Shown here piece after piece: positions 17,056-24,643 of a DNA stretch of 64,000 nt. Each line of letters starts with the position of its first letter. Positions within the stretch are counted from its first letter, which is position 1. The stretch comes from Devosia sp. 66-22 (GTDB lineage: Bacteria > Pseudomonadota > Alphaproteobacteria > Rhizobiales > Devosiaceae). The stretch is from assembly GCA_001899065.1 (NCBI GenBank), contig MKUZ01000017.1:186001-250000 (forward strand), given 5' to 3'. The position numbers and the translations under genes were made by a program. The notes below the pieces were generated by a model. That model was not told the origin of the DNA. It did no database searches and was given only the letters and a program-made list of their open reading frames with translations.

Positions 17056-17474
17056 TTGACGACGAACTTCCCCCTGAGGCCGCGCGTTTCGTAGCCCGGC
17101 ACGTAGATGTCGTACTCGCCCGGACGGATCGGCACGAAGCCGATGCTGAACGTGCCCTCGTCGTCGAATTCGATACCGTAGAGGCCGTAGGGCGTGGTCT
17201 CGAGATCGTTGACGACGACCTGATTAATCCACGAATTGCGCCACAGTTCCGGAGCGACGACCTGGATCTCCTCCTCGCCATCGCCGGTGATGTGGAGAAT
17301 GTAGTACTTGCCGGTCTCGACCTGGAACTCGGTCTGCGAGAAGGCGAGGTCGACCGTGTTGATGTTAAGCTCGAGCTCGGTGGCGCGCGAGGCCAGATTG
17401 CCCTCGGCCAGTGCAGGCACACTCGTCACCGCCGCGAGCACCAGCGCACTCGCCGCCACGATCATCTTGTTCAT
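17052..17474 (-). CDS. Exported cupredoxin-like protein of the PQQ operon
   Basis: A 140-residue secreted protein, first gene of the PQQ ABC operon. The signal peptide is MNKMIVAASALVLAAVTSVP followed by ALAEG. The mature part is all-beta and cupredoxin-like (FQVETGKYYILHI; FVPIRPGEYDIYVPGYE) but has no Cys-His-Met copper set, so it probably does not hold a type 1 copper. The ATG at 17474 has AAGGAA five bases upstream. It is divergent from the NMT1-type binding protein at 17641, with a 166-base shared promoter region. Its function is not known. Confidence 0.8.
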   Translation of the reverse strand: MNKMIVAASALVLAAVTSVPALAEGNLASRATELELNINTVDLAFSQTEFQVETGKYYILHITGDGEEEIQVVAPELWRNSWINQVVVNDLETTPYGLYGIEFDDEGTFSIGFVPIRPGEYDIYVPGYETRGLRGKFVVK

Positions 17475-17640
17475 CACAGTTCCTTCGCTATCCCTTTGAG
17501 ATTCATAGGTTTGGTGAACCATGATCGGCCACGCCCATGGCGGCCACAATGCGACGTGCCGCTATGTTCTATATTGACGTGGGCAATCACGCCGGGTGCT
17601 AGCGATCGCACAAACACGACCAATCCGGAGGAGAGACGTC

Positions 17641-18630
17641 ATGCGTCGCGCCATTCGAACCGTCCTGTCGGCACTCGCGCTGGCAGGAGCCCTGCTCACA
17701 CCCGCCCTGGCCCAGGATCCGCTCAAGATCACCATCGGCGCCATGGCCAATGGCACCGTGTTCTGGGAGCTCGAGGCCATGAAGGCGCTCGGCCTCGACA
17801 AGGCCAACAATGTCGAGCTGGACGTCCGCGAACTGGCCGACGCCAAGGCGGGGCAGATCGCGCTGCAGGCGGGCGAGGTCGACGTGATCCTGTCGGATTT
17901 CGTCTACGTCTCGATCCAGCGCAACAGCGGCAACATGCTGACCTTCGTGCCGCACTCGCTGGCGGTGGGCGGCCTCATTGTCGATCCGGCGGCCAACATC
18001 GCCAAGGTCGAGGACCTCAAGGGCAAGACGCTCGCAATCTCGGGCAGTCCGGTCGACAAGAGCTGGGCGATCCTGCAGGCCTATTACGGCAGCGTCACCG
18101 GCGGGAACCTTGCGGACGAGGCCACCGTGCGCTTCGGCGCGCCGCCGCTGATCAACGAACTCATCACCACCGGCCAGGCGCAGGCGTCGCTCAACCTGTG
18201 GAACTGGAACGCCCGTGCCAAGCTCGCCGGCAAAACCGAGCTGATGTCGGTGTGGGACATGCTCAAGGCGCTCGGCGTCTCCGAACAGCCGCCGCTGCTG
18301 GGCTGGGCCTTCACCGACCAGACGGCCGAGACCAAGACGGACGCCCTCGTGGCGTTCCTCAACGCCTCGTTCGCCACCAAGGACGCGCTGCGCAGCGATG
18401 ACGGCGTGTGGGAGACGATCCGCCCGGTGATGAAGGTGGGCGACGACGACGCCCTGTTCACCCAGCTCCGCGACGACTACCGCGTGGGCATCGTCAGGAG
18501 CTATGATCCCGACCACATTGAGGCGGCCGAGCAGAGCTTTGCGCTGATGGCCGAGCATGGCGGTCCCGACGTCGTCGGCGACGTGCAGACGCTGGCGCCG
18601 GGCACGTTCTGGAAGGGATACAGCAAATAG
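17641..18630 (+). CDS. NitT/TauT-type ABC substrate-binding protein (NMT1/THI5-like)
   Basis: A 329-residue exported binding protein (signal ends ALAQD). The mature chain starts with DPLKITIGAMANGTVFWELE and contains the NMT1-type features AGEVDVILSDFVYVS and LKGKTLAISGSPVDKSW. The ATG at 17641 has GGAGGAG upstream. It is followed, with overlapping frames, by a permease, a matching ATPase and then a PQQ-type ATPase, so it heads a four-gene operon divergent from the PQQ ABC operon. Its ligand is unknown; the position suggests a substrate or cofactor of alcohol oxidation. Confidence 0.88.
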   Translation: MRRAIRTVLSALALAGALLTPALAQDPLKITIGAMANGTVFWELEAMKALGLDKANNVELDVRELADAKAGQIALQAGEVDVILSDFVYVSIQRNSGNMLTFVPHSLAVGGLIVDPAANIAKVEDLKGKTLAISGSPVDKSWAILQAYYGSVTGGNLADEATVRFGAPPLINELITTGQAQASLNLWNWNARAKLAGKTELMSVWDMLKALGVSEQPPLLGWAFTDQTAETKTDALVAFLNASFATKDALRSDDGVWETIRPVMKVGDDDALFTQLRDDYRVGIVRSYDPDHIEAAEQSFALMAEHGGPDVVGDVQTLAPGTFWKGYSK

Positions 18631-19427
18631 ACTACGGGCCTTCGGGCAGACCGGCCGCCAGGGCGGCGCAGCGCAAGCGGCGCGATCTGGGCCTCGAGGT
18701 CCTGTCGCTGCCGCTCCTGCTCGTCATCTGGCAGGTGCTGGCGATGGTCTTCCCCAATCGCCTGTTTCCCACACCCGTCGCGGTCGCGGTGGAGCTGTGG
18801 GATATGGCGCTGCACGGCAAGCTCATCGCCGACCTTGGCAAGACGCTCTACCGCGCCACCGTCGCCTTCCTGATCGCCATGGCCATCGGCACCGCCATCG
18901 GGATTGCGCTTGGCCGCGTGCGCTGGGCCGACCGGTTGTTCGCGAGCTGGGTGGTGGTGGGACTGAACCTGCCGGCTATCGTCATCGCCATCGCCCTCTA
19001 CATCTGGCTGGGCCTGACCGAGACGGCGCTGATCACCGCGGTGGTGCTCAACAAGGTGCCGCTGGTCGTCGTCACCGTCCGCGAAGGCGTGCGCTCGTTT
19101 TCCCGCGACTATGACGAGCTCGCCGCGGCCTTTCGCATGCCGTTCGCGCGCCGGTTGCGGTTCATTTTCGTGCCGCAGCTGATGCCGTTCGTGCTTGCCG
19201 CGGCGCGGACCGGCCTGTCGCTGATCTGGAAGATCGTTCTGGTATTCGAGGTTCTGGGCTCCGATGGCGGCGTCGGCTTCCGCGTGTCGGTGTTCTTCCA
19301 GTTCTTCGATATCACCGGGCTGCTCGCCTATACCGTCGCTTTCATCCTCGTCGTGCTGGCTTTCGAGTATCTCGTCATGCGGCCGATCGAGCGCAGGGTA
19401 CTGAGATGGCGACCGGCCCAGGCATAG
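18627..19427 (+). CDS. NitT/TauT-type ABC permease (start codon unclear)
   Basis: A BPD-type permease with the EAA loop RDYDELAAAFRMPFARRLRF and about six transmembrane helices. The frame is open upstream and encodes a positively charged N-terminus (AQRKRRDLG) and the first membrane helix (EVLSLPLLLVIWQVLAMVF). The first ATG, GTG or TTG in frame is the GTG at 18735, inside that helix. An ATA at 18627 overlaps the stop of the binding protein (ATAG) and lies nine bases after GGAAGGG, so a rare ATA start, or a CTG at 18609, must be considered. The start given is therefore provisional; the stop at 19427 is firm and overlaps the ATPase gene by 22 bases. Confidence 0.75.
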   Translation: MDYGPSGRPAARAAQRKRRDLGLEVLSLPLLLVIWQVLAMVFPNRLFPTPVAVAVELWDMALHGKLIADLGKTLYRATVAFLIAMAIGTAIGIALGRVRWADRLFASWVVVGLNLPAIVIAIALYIWLGLTETALITAVVLNKVPLVVVTVREGVRSFSRDYDELAAAFRMPFARRLRFIFVPQLMPFVLAAARTGLSLIWKIVLVFEVLGSDGGVGFRVSVFFQFFDITGLLAYTVAFILVVLAFEYLVMRPIERRVLRWRPAQA

Positions 19428-20137
19428 AGATAGCGATCCGCGACAAGCGCTTCGCTCCCGACGCGCCACCGCTCTTTGCCGACTTCCGGCTGTCGATCGC
19501 GCCGGAGACGGTGACGGCGCTGGTGGGGCCGTCGGGCGTGGGCAAGTCCAGCCTTCTCCGCATGATCGCGGGGATCGACACGGCGTTCGACGGCGAGGTG
19601 AGGGTGGGCGGCCGGCCTGCTCACCAGGCGCCGCCGCCCGGCTTCGTGCTGCAGGATGCGCGGCTGCTGCCCTGGCTCACGGCCATCGACAACATCCGCG
19701 CCGTTGCTCCGGGTATCGAGGACAGCCGGGCACTTGCGCTGCTCGACCGGGTCGGGCTGCACGGCGCGGCGGACTCCTATCCGCACGAGCTTTCGGGCGG
19801 GATGCAGCGGCGCGTCGCCTTGGCGCGTGCGTTCTCGGTCAACGCCGACCTGCTGCTGCTCGACGAACCCTTCGTGTCGCTCGACCGCACGCTGGTCGAC
19901 GAACTGCAGGCGCTGTTCATCGAACTCGTCGAGCATGAACGGCCGACCGTTGTGCTGGTCACGCATCTGGTGGAGGACGCTGTCCGCCTCGCCGATCGCG
20001 CCGTGACGCTGCGGGGCCGGCCGGCGACGATCATCTCCGATATCGTCCTCGACACCTCGCGGCGCGCACGCACGCCAGCCGATCACGCCCGCTTCGCGGC
20101 ACAGATCGCGGCCGCCCCCGCGCAGGTGATGGGATGA
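19406..20137 (+). CDS. NitT/TauT-type ABC ATP-binding protein
   Basis: A 243-residue ABC ATPase. Walker A is GPSGVGKSSL, the signature is LSGGMQRRVALARA, Walker B is LLLLDEPF and the H-loop is VTHLVEDA. The Q-loop region reads GFVLQDARLLPW, as in SsuB/TauB-type importers. It overlaps the permease by 22 bases and the next ATPase by four, and should energise the importer formed by the two preceding genes. Confidence 0.92.
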   Translation: MATGPGIEIAIRDKRFAPDAPPLFADFRLSIAPETVTALVGPSGVGKSSLLRMIAGIDTAFDGEVRVGGRPAHQAPPPGFVLQDARLLPWLTAIDNIRAVAPGIEDSRALALLDRVGLHGAADSYPHELSGGMQRRVALARAFSVNADLLLLDEPFVSLDRTLVDELQALFIELVEHERPTVVLVTHLVEDAVRLADRAVTLRGRPATIISDIVLDTSRRARTPADHARFAAQIAAAPAQVMG

Positions 20138-20877
20138 GCGACCCGGTGCTCGAGATCAGGGGGCTGCGCAAGGCCTACGGCAAGATCGAGGCCGTGCGGG
20201 GTGTCGACCTCACGATCCAGCCGGGCGAGATCGTCGGCCTGCTCGGACCCAACGGGGCCGGCAAGTCGACCCTGTTCCAGATCGCCGCCGGCCTGTTTGC
20301 GCCGGACGGCGGCGAGGTGAGGCTGTTCGGCCTCGACTATCGCGGCAACAGCTCCGCCATCCTCAGGCGGTTGGGCGTCGTGTTCCAGTCGCGGTCGGTC
20401 GACCTCGACATGACGGTGTTCGCCAACCTCGCCTTTCACGGCAATCTGTTCGGTCTCACCGGCAAGCTGCTGCGCGAGCGTATCGCGGAGGCCACCGCGC
20501 TGCTCGAAATCGAGGATCTGGTGAAGCAGTCGGTCCGCACGCTGTCGGGCGGCAACCAGCGCCGCGTCGAGATCGCCCGCGCGCTGCTCAACGCCCCCGA
20601 CCTGCTGCTGATGGACGAGCCCACGGTGGGGCTCGACCCGGTGATGCGCCGGCTCGTGGTGACCCACATGGAGAAGGTGCGCGCCAGTCGCGGCACGTCG
20701 ATCCTGTGGTCGACGCATCTGGTCGAAGAAGTGGAGCGGGCCGATCGGATCGCGGTGATGAAGGCCGGCGAGGTCGTCAGCGAGAGTACGCCCGCCGGCC
20801 TGTGCGCGGCGACCGGCGCGACGGACCTGACACAGGCCTATATCCGGCTCACAGGCGGCAACGCCGCCGTCAACTGA
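20134..20877 (+). CDS. ABC ATP-binding protein of the PQQ alcohol-dehydrogenase system (TIGR03864-like)
   Basis: A 247-residue ATPase of the drug/ABC-2 exporter type. Walker A is GPNGAGKSTLF, the signature is LSGGNQRRVEIARA, Walker B is LLMDEPTVGLDP, followed by STHLVEE. It is most like the ATPase encoded with PQQ alcohol dehydrogenases and so is the natural partner of the ABC-2 permease at 14089-14901, which has no ATPase of its own. Here it is attached to the NitT-type operon by an ATGA overlap. The stop overlaps the end of the convergent LysR gene by eight bases. Confidence 0.88.
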   Translation: MSDPVLEIRGLRKAYGKIEAVRGVDLTIQPGEIVGLLGPNGAGKSTLFQIAAGLFAPDGGEVRLFGLDYRGNSSAILRRLGVVFQSRSVDLDMTVFANLAFHGNLFGLTGKLLRERIAEATALLEIEDLVKQSVRTLSGGNQRRVEIARALLNAPDLLLMDEPTVGLDPVMRRLVVTHMEKVRASRGTSILWSTHLVEEVERADRIAVMKAGEVVSESTPAGLCAATGATDLTQAYIRLTGGNAAVN

Positions 20878-21841
20878 CGAGGCGGATGCCTTCGAACTTC
20901 ATTTCGTGCCGGTATTCGTCGCGGCAGAAGTCGACCAGCTTGCGATAGATGTTGGCGTAGGAGGGCAGCGTCAGCAGGTGCTTGGGCATCACCAGGGCGA
21001 CGTTGCGGGAAATCTCCGTGGGCAGGAACTGCAGCTTCACGCGCTCGGAATCGGGGATGTTGGGCACCATCGACATCGGGCAGTGCGTCGTCGCAAGGCC
21101 CTCGGACACGATGTCGGTCGCCGCGGCGTAAGTCATGGCGCGAAAGGTCGGCGTCGCGGCGGGCAGATTGTGCTTGTACCACTCCTCCGACTGGGTGCGG
21201 AGCTGCGGGTTGGAGTAGACATCGACGAAATGGGCCATGCACTCCGGCAGGGGCTCGCTGCGCGGCTGCTGCTTTTGCGCCGCGCGGATCTCGGCGGCCG
21301 ACACGCCCGCCGGAACCACTCAGGCGATGTGGTCCTGGAACAGCTCGGTGACCGCAAAGGAATTGCGGTCCTCGGCCAGCGAGTCGATGTTGACGATGGC
21401 GCAGTTGAGCTGATGGAGCCGCAGCTTCTCGACCAGCTCGTTGCTCGACAGGGCGTAGAAGAGGTCGAACTTGGTGAAGCCCGGCTCATCGCGCGCGATC
21501 CGTGCCGCGGCCGCGACGAAGCGGCCGCGCAGGGTGGGCGTGACGCCTATCTGCAGGCTCACGCTGTTGTCGATGAAGCGCTGGCGGTGTTCGTCCACCG
21601 AATTTGCCATCTGCTGCAGCACCGTCTCGCTGGCGCGGAACCAGTATTCGCCCGCGGGGGTGAGGCTGATAAGGCCGGTGCGGTTGCGGCGGAGCAGGGG
21701 AGTGCCCAGCATTTCCTCGAGCTTGGCGAGCTGCTGGGAGATCGAGGGCTGCGATAGTCCCATGCGACGCGACGCCTTGGTGATCGACCCGGCGACCACC
21801 ACGGCGCGGAACATTTCGAGCTGCTTGAGCGAAATATCCAA
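20870..21841 (-). pseudogene. LysR-family regulator interrupted by one in-frame TGA
   Basis: The N-terminal 173 codons (21320-21841) encode a LysR HTH (ITKASRRMGLSQPSISQQLA) and the start of the effector domain, ending in FQDHIA. A TGA at 21320-21322 follows, and the same frame continues directly with VVPAGVSAAEIRAA to 20870 for another 150 codons typical of the second effector subdomain. In LysR proteins this position commonly has Trp (IAWVVP), so a TGG-to-TGA change is the simplest explanation. It may be a real nonsense mutation, readthrough, or a base-call error. The gene sits between the PQQ ABC genes and a cytochrome, so it may have regulated them. Confidence 0.8.
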
Positions 21842-21944
21842 TGAAGGCTCCCTGAACCCCCATTGGATATCGTTATCACGGCTCCCGAAAGGGAGTATTT
21901 CGTCGCACTCGGTCCCAACGGGACCGGGCGATTTCCCGGGACTT

Positions 21945-22397
21945 TTACTGCGCCGGAGCGCTCGACGCCTCGGACGACGCGCCGTCGGCCGGGGCTTCCG
22001 GCACGTAGTTGGGCGACAGCGTCAGAAGGTAGGCCTCGAGATTGGCGATCGCGTCCTCCTTGGGGAGGCCGGCAAAGGACATCTTGGTGCCGGGCACGAA
22101 GTCCTTGGGCTTGTGGAGGAATTTGGCCATCGTCTCGGGCTTCCAGACGAGCCCGCCGGCGCCGGCATCGACCATGGCCTGCGAGTATTTGTAGCCCTCG
22201 AAGGTGCCCGCGACGCGGCCGAACACGTCGTTCAGGACCGGGCCGACGCGGTTGGTGGCGCCTTCGCCGACGGCGTGGCAGGCGGCACACTTCTTGAACT
22301 CGGCCTTGCCGGCCTCGGCGTCGCCCGCGGCCAGCGCGCCGCCGGCGGCAAAGCTCACGGCCAGCGCTGCGGTCAAAGCGAGGATCGACTTCTTCAT
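21945..22397 (-). CDS. Class I c-type cytochrome (cytochrome c2/c-550 family)
   Basis: A 150-residue exported monohaem cytochrome. The signal peptide (MKKSILALTAALAVSFAAGG, then ALAAG) precedes FKKCAACHAVGEGATNRVGP, the haem-binding region, and GTKMSFAGLPKE, which holds the axial Met. An Ala/Ser-rich tail ends the protein. The ATG at 22397 has GGGAG six bases upstream. It lies at the end of the PQQ island and is a possible electron acceptor between the PedF-like cytochrome and the terminal oxidase. Confidence 0.9.
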   Translation of the reverse strand: MKKSILALTAALAVSFAAGGALAAGDAEAGKAEFKKCAACHAVGEGATNRVGPVLNDVFGRVAGTFEGYKYSQAMVDAGAGGLVWKPETMAKFLHKPKDFVPGTKMSFAGLPKEDAIANLEAYLLTLSPNYVPEAPADGASSEASSAPAQ

Positions 22398-22510
22398 CTT
22401 GGACTCCCAGTTCGGCGCGCCTTGCGGCACGCACTCATTCAAGCTGCTCCCTACAGGGAAAGCATATCGCGGCGGCCAATCTAACTCATTGGGTTTGTCT
22501 AATCAGCGGC

Positions 22511-23341
22511 ATGTCAGGTTCACTGCAGAGGATACCGGACCACATCATGCAGGATATCGACGTCGCGCCGGCCAGATCGGGCCGGAACCCGGTCATTGGA
22601 AGCTGGGCGGAAGTCAACGACTATGCCCCCGTACTCAAGTGGCTGCTGGTCAACATCGTCCTCGCCATCGGCATTCTGGCGTTGTGGGCCTTCGGCCTCA
22701 TCCAGCAGGTGCTCGAAACCGACCGCACGCATGTGTCCACCATCATCGCGGCGATCTTCGTGCTGACCGCGCTCCATTGCCTCTATCAGACCTGGGTGAC
22801 CTCGCGGGACCTGATCGTCGCGCGGCGCGTCCGCGACCAGATGGAAACGGCCGACGCTGTGCCAGTGCTGCTGCCGGACGGCCGGGTGATGGTGCAGGGG
22901 CGCGAGCTCGAGCCCGGCCTGATCTCGACCTATATCGGCAATCTGCTGCGCAAGGCCTCGCTCGGCGCGGGGCCGTTCGACCAGACGATCCTGCTGCGCT
23001 CGCTGGCCGACCGGCTGCGCGGCCGCGAGAAACTGGGCCTGTTCGTGTCCGAGGGGCTGCTGCGGCTGGCGCTGCTGGGCACCGCGATCGGCTTCATCCT
23101 GATGCTGATTCCGCTCTCGGGCCTGACCGCGTTCGACGCCGAGACGCTGCGCGGCGCGCTGACCGGCATGACCTCGGGCATGGCCATCGCCCTCAACGTC
23201 ACGGTGATCGGCATCGGTGCCGCACTTGTGCTCAAGTTCGAGTATTTCCTGCTCGATACCGCCATCGCCGAGCTGTTCGAGATCATCACCGAGGCCACGG
23301 AAGTCGGCGTCATTCCGCGGATTGGCAAAGCCGAAGGATGA
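22511..23341 (+). CDS. MotA/TolQ/ExbB-type proton-channel subunit
   Basis: A 276-residue inner-membrane protein. Two helices lie near the N-terminus (about 43-65 and 76-93), followed by a cytoplasmic domain of about 80 residues. Two long C-terminal helices carry the MotA/TolQ/ExbB pattern (LLRLALLGTAIGFILMLIPL; ALTGMTSGMAIALNVTVIG). This is the ring-forming stator type of subunit that couples ion flow to work in the periplasm. The next gene overlaps by ATGA and encodes an ExbD-like partner. No tonB, pal, ompA-domain, flagellar or Zorya nuclease gene is nearby, so the output is not one of the well-known ones. The ATG at 22511 has only a weak ribosome-binding site. Confidence 0.8.
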   Translation: MSGSLQRIPDHIMQDIDVAPARSGRNPVIGSWAEVNDYAPVLKWLLVNIVLAIGILALWAFGLIQQVLETDRTHVSTIIAAIFVLTALHCLYQTWVTSRDLIVARRVRDQMETADAVPVLLPDGRVMVQGRELEPGLISTYIGNLLRKASLGAGPFDQTILLRSLADRLRGREKLGLFVSEGLLRLALLGTAIGFILMLIPLSGLTAFDAETLRGALTGMTSGMAIALNVTVIGIGAALVLKFEYFLLDTAIAELFEIITEATEVGVIPRIGKAEG

Positions 23342-23964
23342 ACGAGACCAGCCTGTTCACCGGCGAGAGCGACGACGGCACCTTTGTGCCGTTCACCGAC
23401 ATCCTGTTCAACGCGCTGCTCGGTTTCGCGGTGATGCTGTTCATCGCCTTCGCGCTGATCAAGCCCGACGACAAGGTGGGCAACATCAACGTCAAAGCGG
23501 AGTTCCTGATCACCGTCACCTGGCCGGACAATCTGGCTGACGACATCGACACTTACGTGCGCGATCCGCAGGACAATATCGTCTGGTACAACACGCTCGA
23601 CCGCGGCTTCCTGCACCTCGATCGCGACGACCGCGGCGAGTATCTGGACCAGGTGATGGTCAATGGCGAGACGGTGACGTTCCCGCTCAACCAGGAGACG
23701 GTGACGCTGCGCGGCATCATTCCCGGCGAGTACACGGTCAACGTCTACAACTTCCTCAATCCCTCCAACGTGCCGGTGCCGGTCTCGGTGAAGGTCGAAA
23801 AGCTCAACCCGACGGTGAAGGTGATCTACTACCAGTCGATGAACCTCAACGGCGTCGGCGACGAAAAGACGGCCATCCGCTTCACCCTCGATTCCGAGGG
23901 GAATGTCAGCAACCTCAACGACATCCAGGATTCCCTCGTGGAAGCGGTGAGGGCGCCCAAATGA
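23338..23964 (+). CDS. ExbD/TolR-like protein with a YfaP/DUF2135-like periplasmic domain
   Basis: A 208-residue protein with one N-terminal membrane helix. VPFTDILFNALLGFAVMLF resembles the ExbD/TolR helix; Asp21 sits where the proton-carrying Asp of ExbD, TolR and MotB lies. Instead of the usual ExbD or OmpA fold, the periplasmic part (from about 45) is a beta-sandwich with DUF2135/YfaP-like features: TWPDNLADDIDTYVRDP, then GFLHLDRDDRG, then PGEYTVNVYNF. In that family such acidic loops may bind calcium. It overlaps both neighbours (ATGA), so the three products are probably made together. Confidence 0.75.
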   Translation: MNETSLFTGESDDGTFVPFTDILFNALLGFAVMLFIAFALIKPDDKVGNINVKAEFLITVTWPDNLADDIDTYVRDPQDNIVWYNTLDRGFLHLDRDDRGEYLDQVMVNGETVTFPLNQETVTLRGIIPGEYTVNVYNFLNPSNVPVPVSVKVEKLNPTVKVIYYQSMNLNGVGDEKTAIRFTLDSEGNVSNLNDIQDSLVEAVRAPK

Positions 23965-24590
23965 CCGCCATGCAGATGGCCCTGTGGGGCACGATCGCCA
24001 TCTACGGGCTGCTCGCGCTGCTGGTGCTCAATCTGGGCATCTTCTCGATCTGGCGCTGGTGGGTGAAGGCCGGCGTGATGCTGGTGACCGCCGTGGTGTT
24101 CGTGGGCGCCTATGGCGTCATCTCCGGGCTGATCGGCTGGCCGAGCGGCGGGCAGCTGCCGGCGCGCTTCAGCCTGCTCCACACCTATGTCGAAGAGCCT
24201 GACAAGACACGCGATTTCGCCGGCAATATCTACCTGTGGGTGCAGGAGATCGACGCCAACCAGGTGCCAATCGCGGCGCCGCGCGCCTATGTGATGCCCT
24301 ACATCGTCGAGACCATGAAGGGCGTGACGACCAGCCAGGAAATGCTCGACCGCGGCGAGAAGGTGCTGGGCGAATCCAAGACGCAAGTGACCGCCACCAG
24401 CGACCGGCCGCCGGGCGAGGACGACGACGGCACGAGCAGCGACCACGAGACCAATCGCGGCGAGGCCAACATGTCGAACGGCGGCACGCGCAGCACCAAC
24501 AGCGCCGGCTCGATCTTCGGCTTTCCGGGCGGGCAGACGGTCAACTTCTCGCCCATGCCGGCGGTGGCGCTGCCGCGCAAGGACGGTTGA
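23961..24590 (+). CDS. Unknown membrane protein, third gene of the ExbB/ExbD-like operon
   Basis: A 209-residue protein not assigned to a family. Two hydrophobic helices (about 7-27 and 36-60) are followed by a folded region (about 68-130; FAGNIYLWVQEIDANQVPIA and PYIVETMKGVTTSQEMLDRG). A low-complexity tail rich in Ser, Thr, Asn, Asp and Gly ends in PMPAVALPRKDG. The ATG overlaps the previous stop. The tail composition suggests a flexible periplasmic or cytoplasmic extension. As it always moves with the other two here, it is probably a third component of the same machine. Confidence 0.7.
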   Translation: MTAMQMALWGTIAIYGLLALLVLNLGIFSIWRWWVKAGVMLVTAVVFVGAYGVISGLIGWPSGGQLPARFSLLHTYVEEPDKTRDFAGNIYLWVQEIDANQVPIAAPRAYVMPYIVETMKGVTTSQEMLDRGEKVLGESKTQVTATSDRPPGEDDDGTSSDHETNRGEANMSNGGTRSTNSAGSIFGFPGGQTVNFSPMPAVALPRKDG

Positions 24591-24643
24591 CGCCTTGCAA
24601 AGCCGTGCGGCTGCCGTAACTTGGCGGCCGATCGGGGGACGCG

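Noticed and set aside
17052-17474. Assignment of the PQQ-operon protein as a copper-binding cupredoxin
   Set aside because: No Cys and no suitable His/Met set for a type 1 copper site; only the fold pattern fits.
18557-19114. A 185-codon frame overlapping the permease start
   Set aside because: It is in another frame, rich in Arg and Gly and without motifs; the permease frame has the conserved membrane helices.
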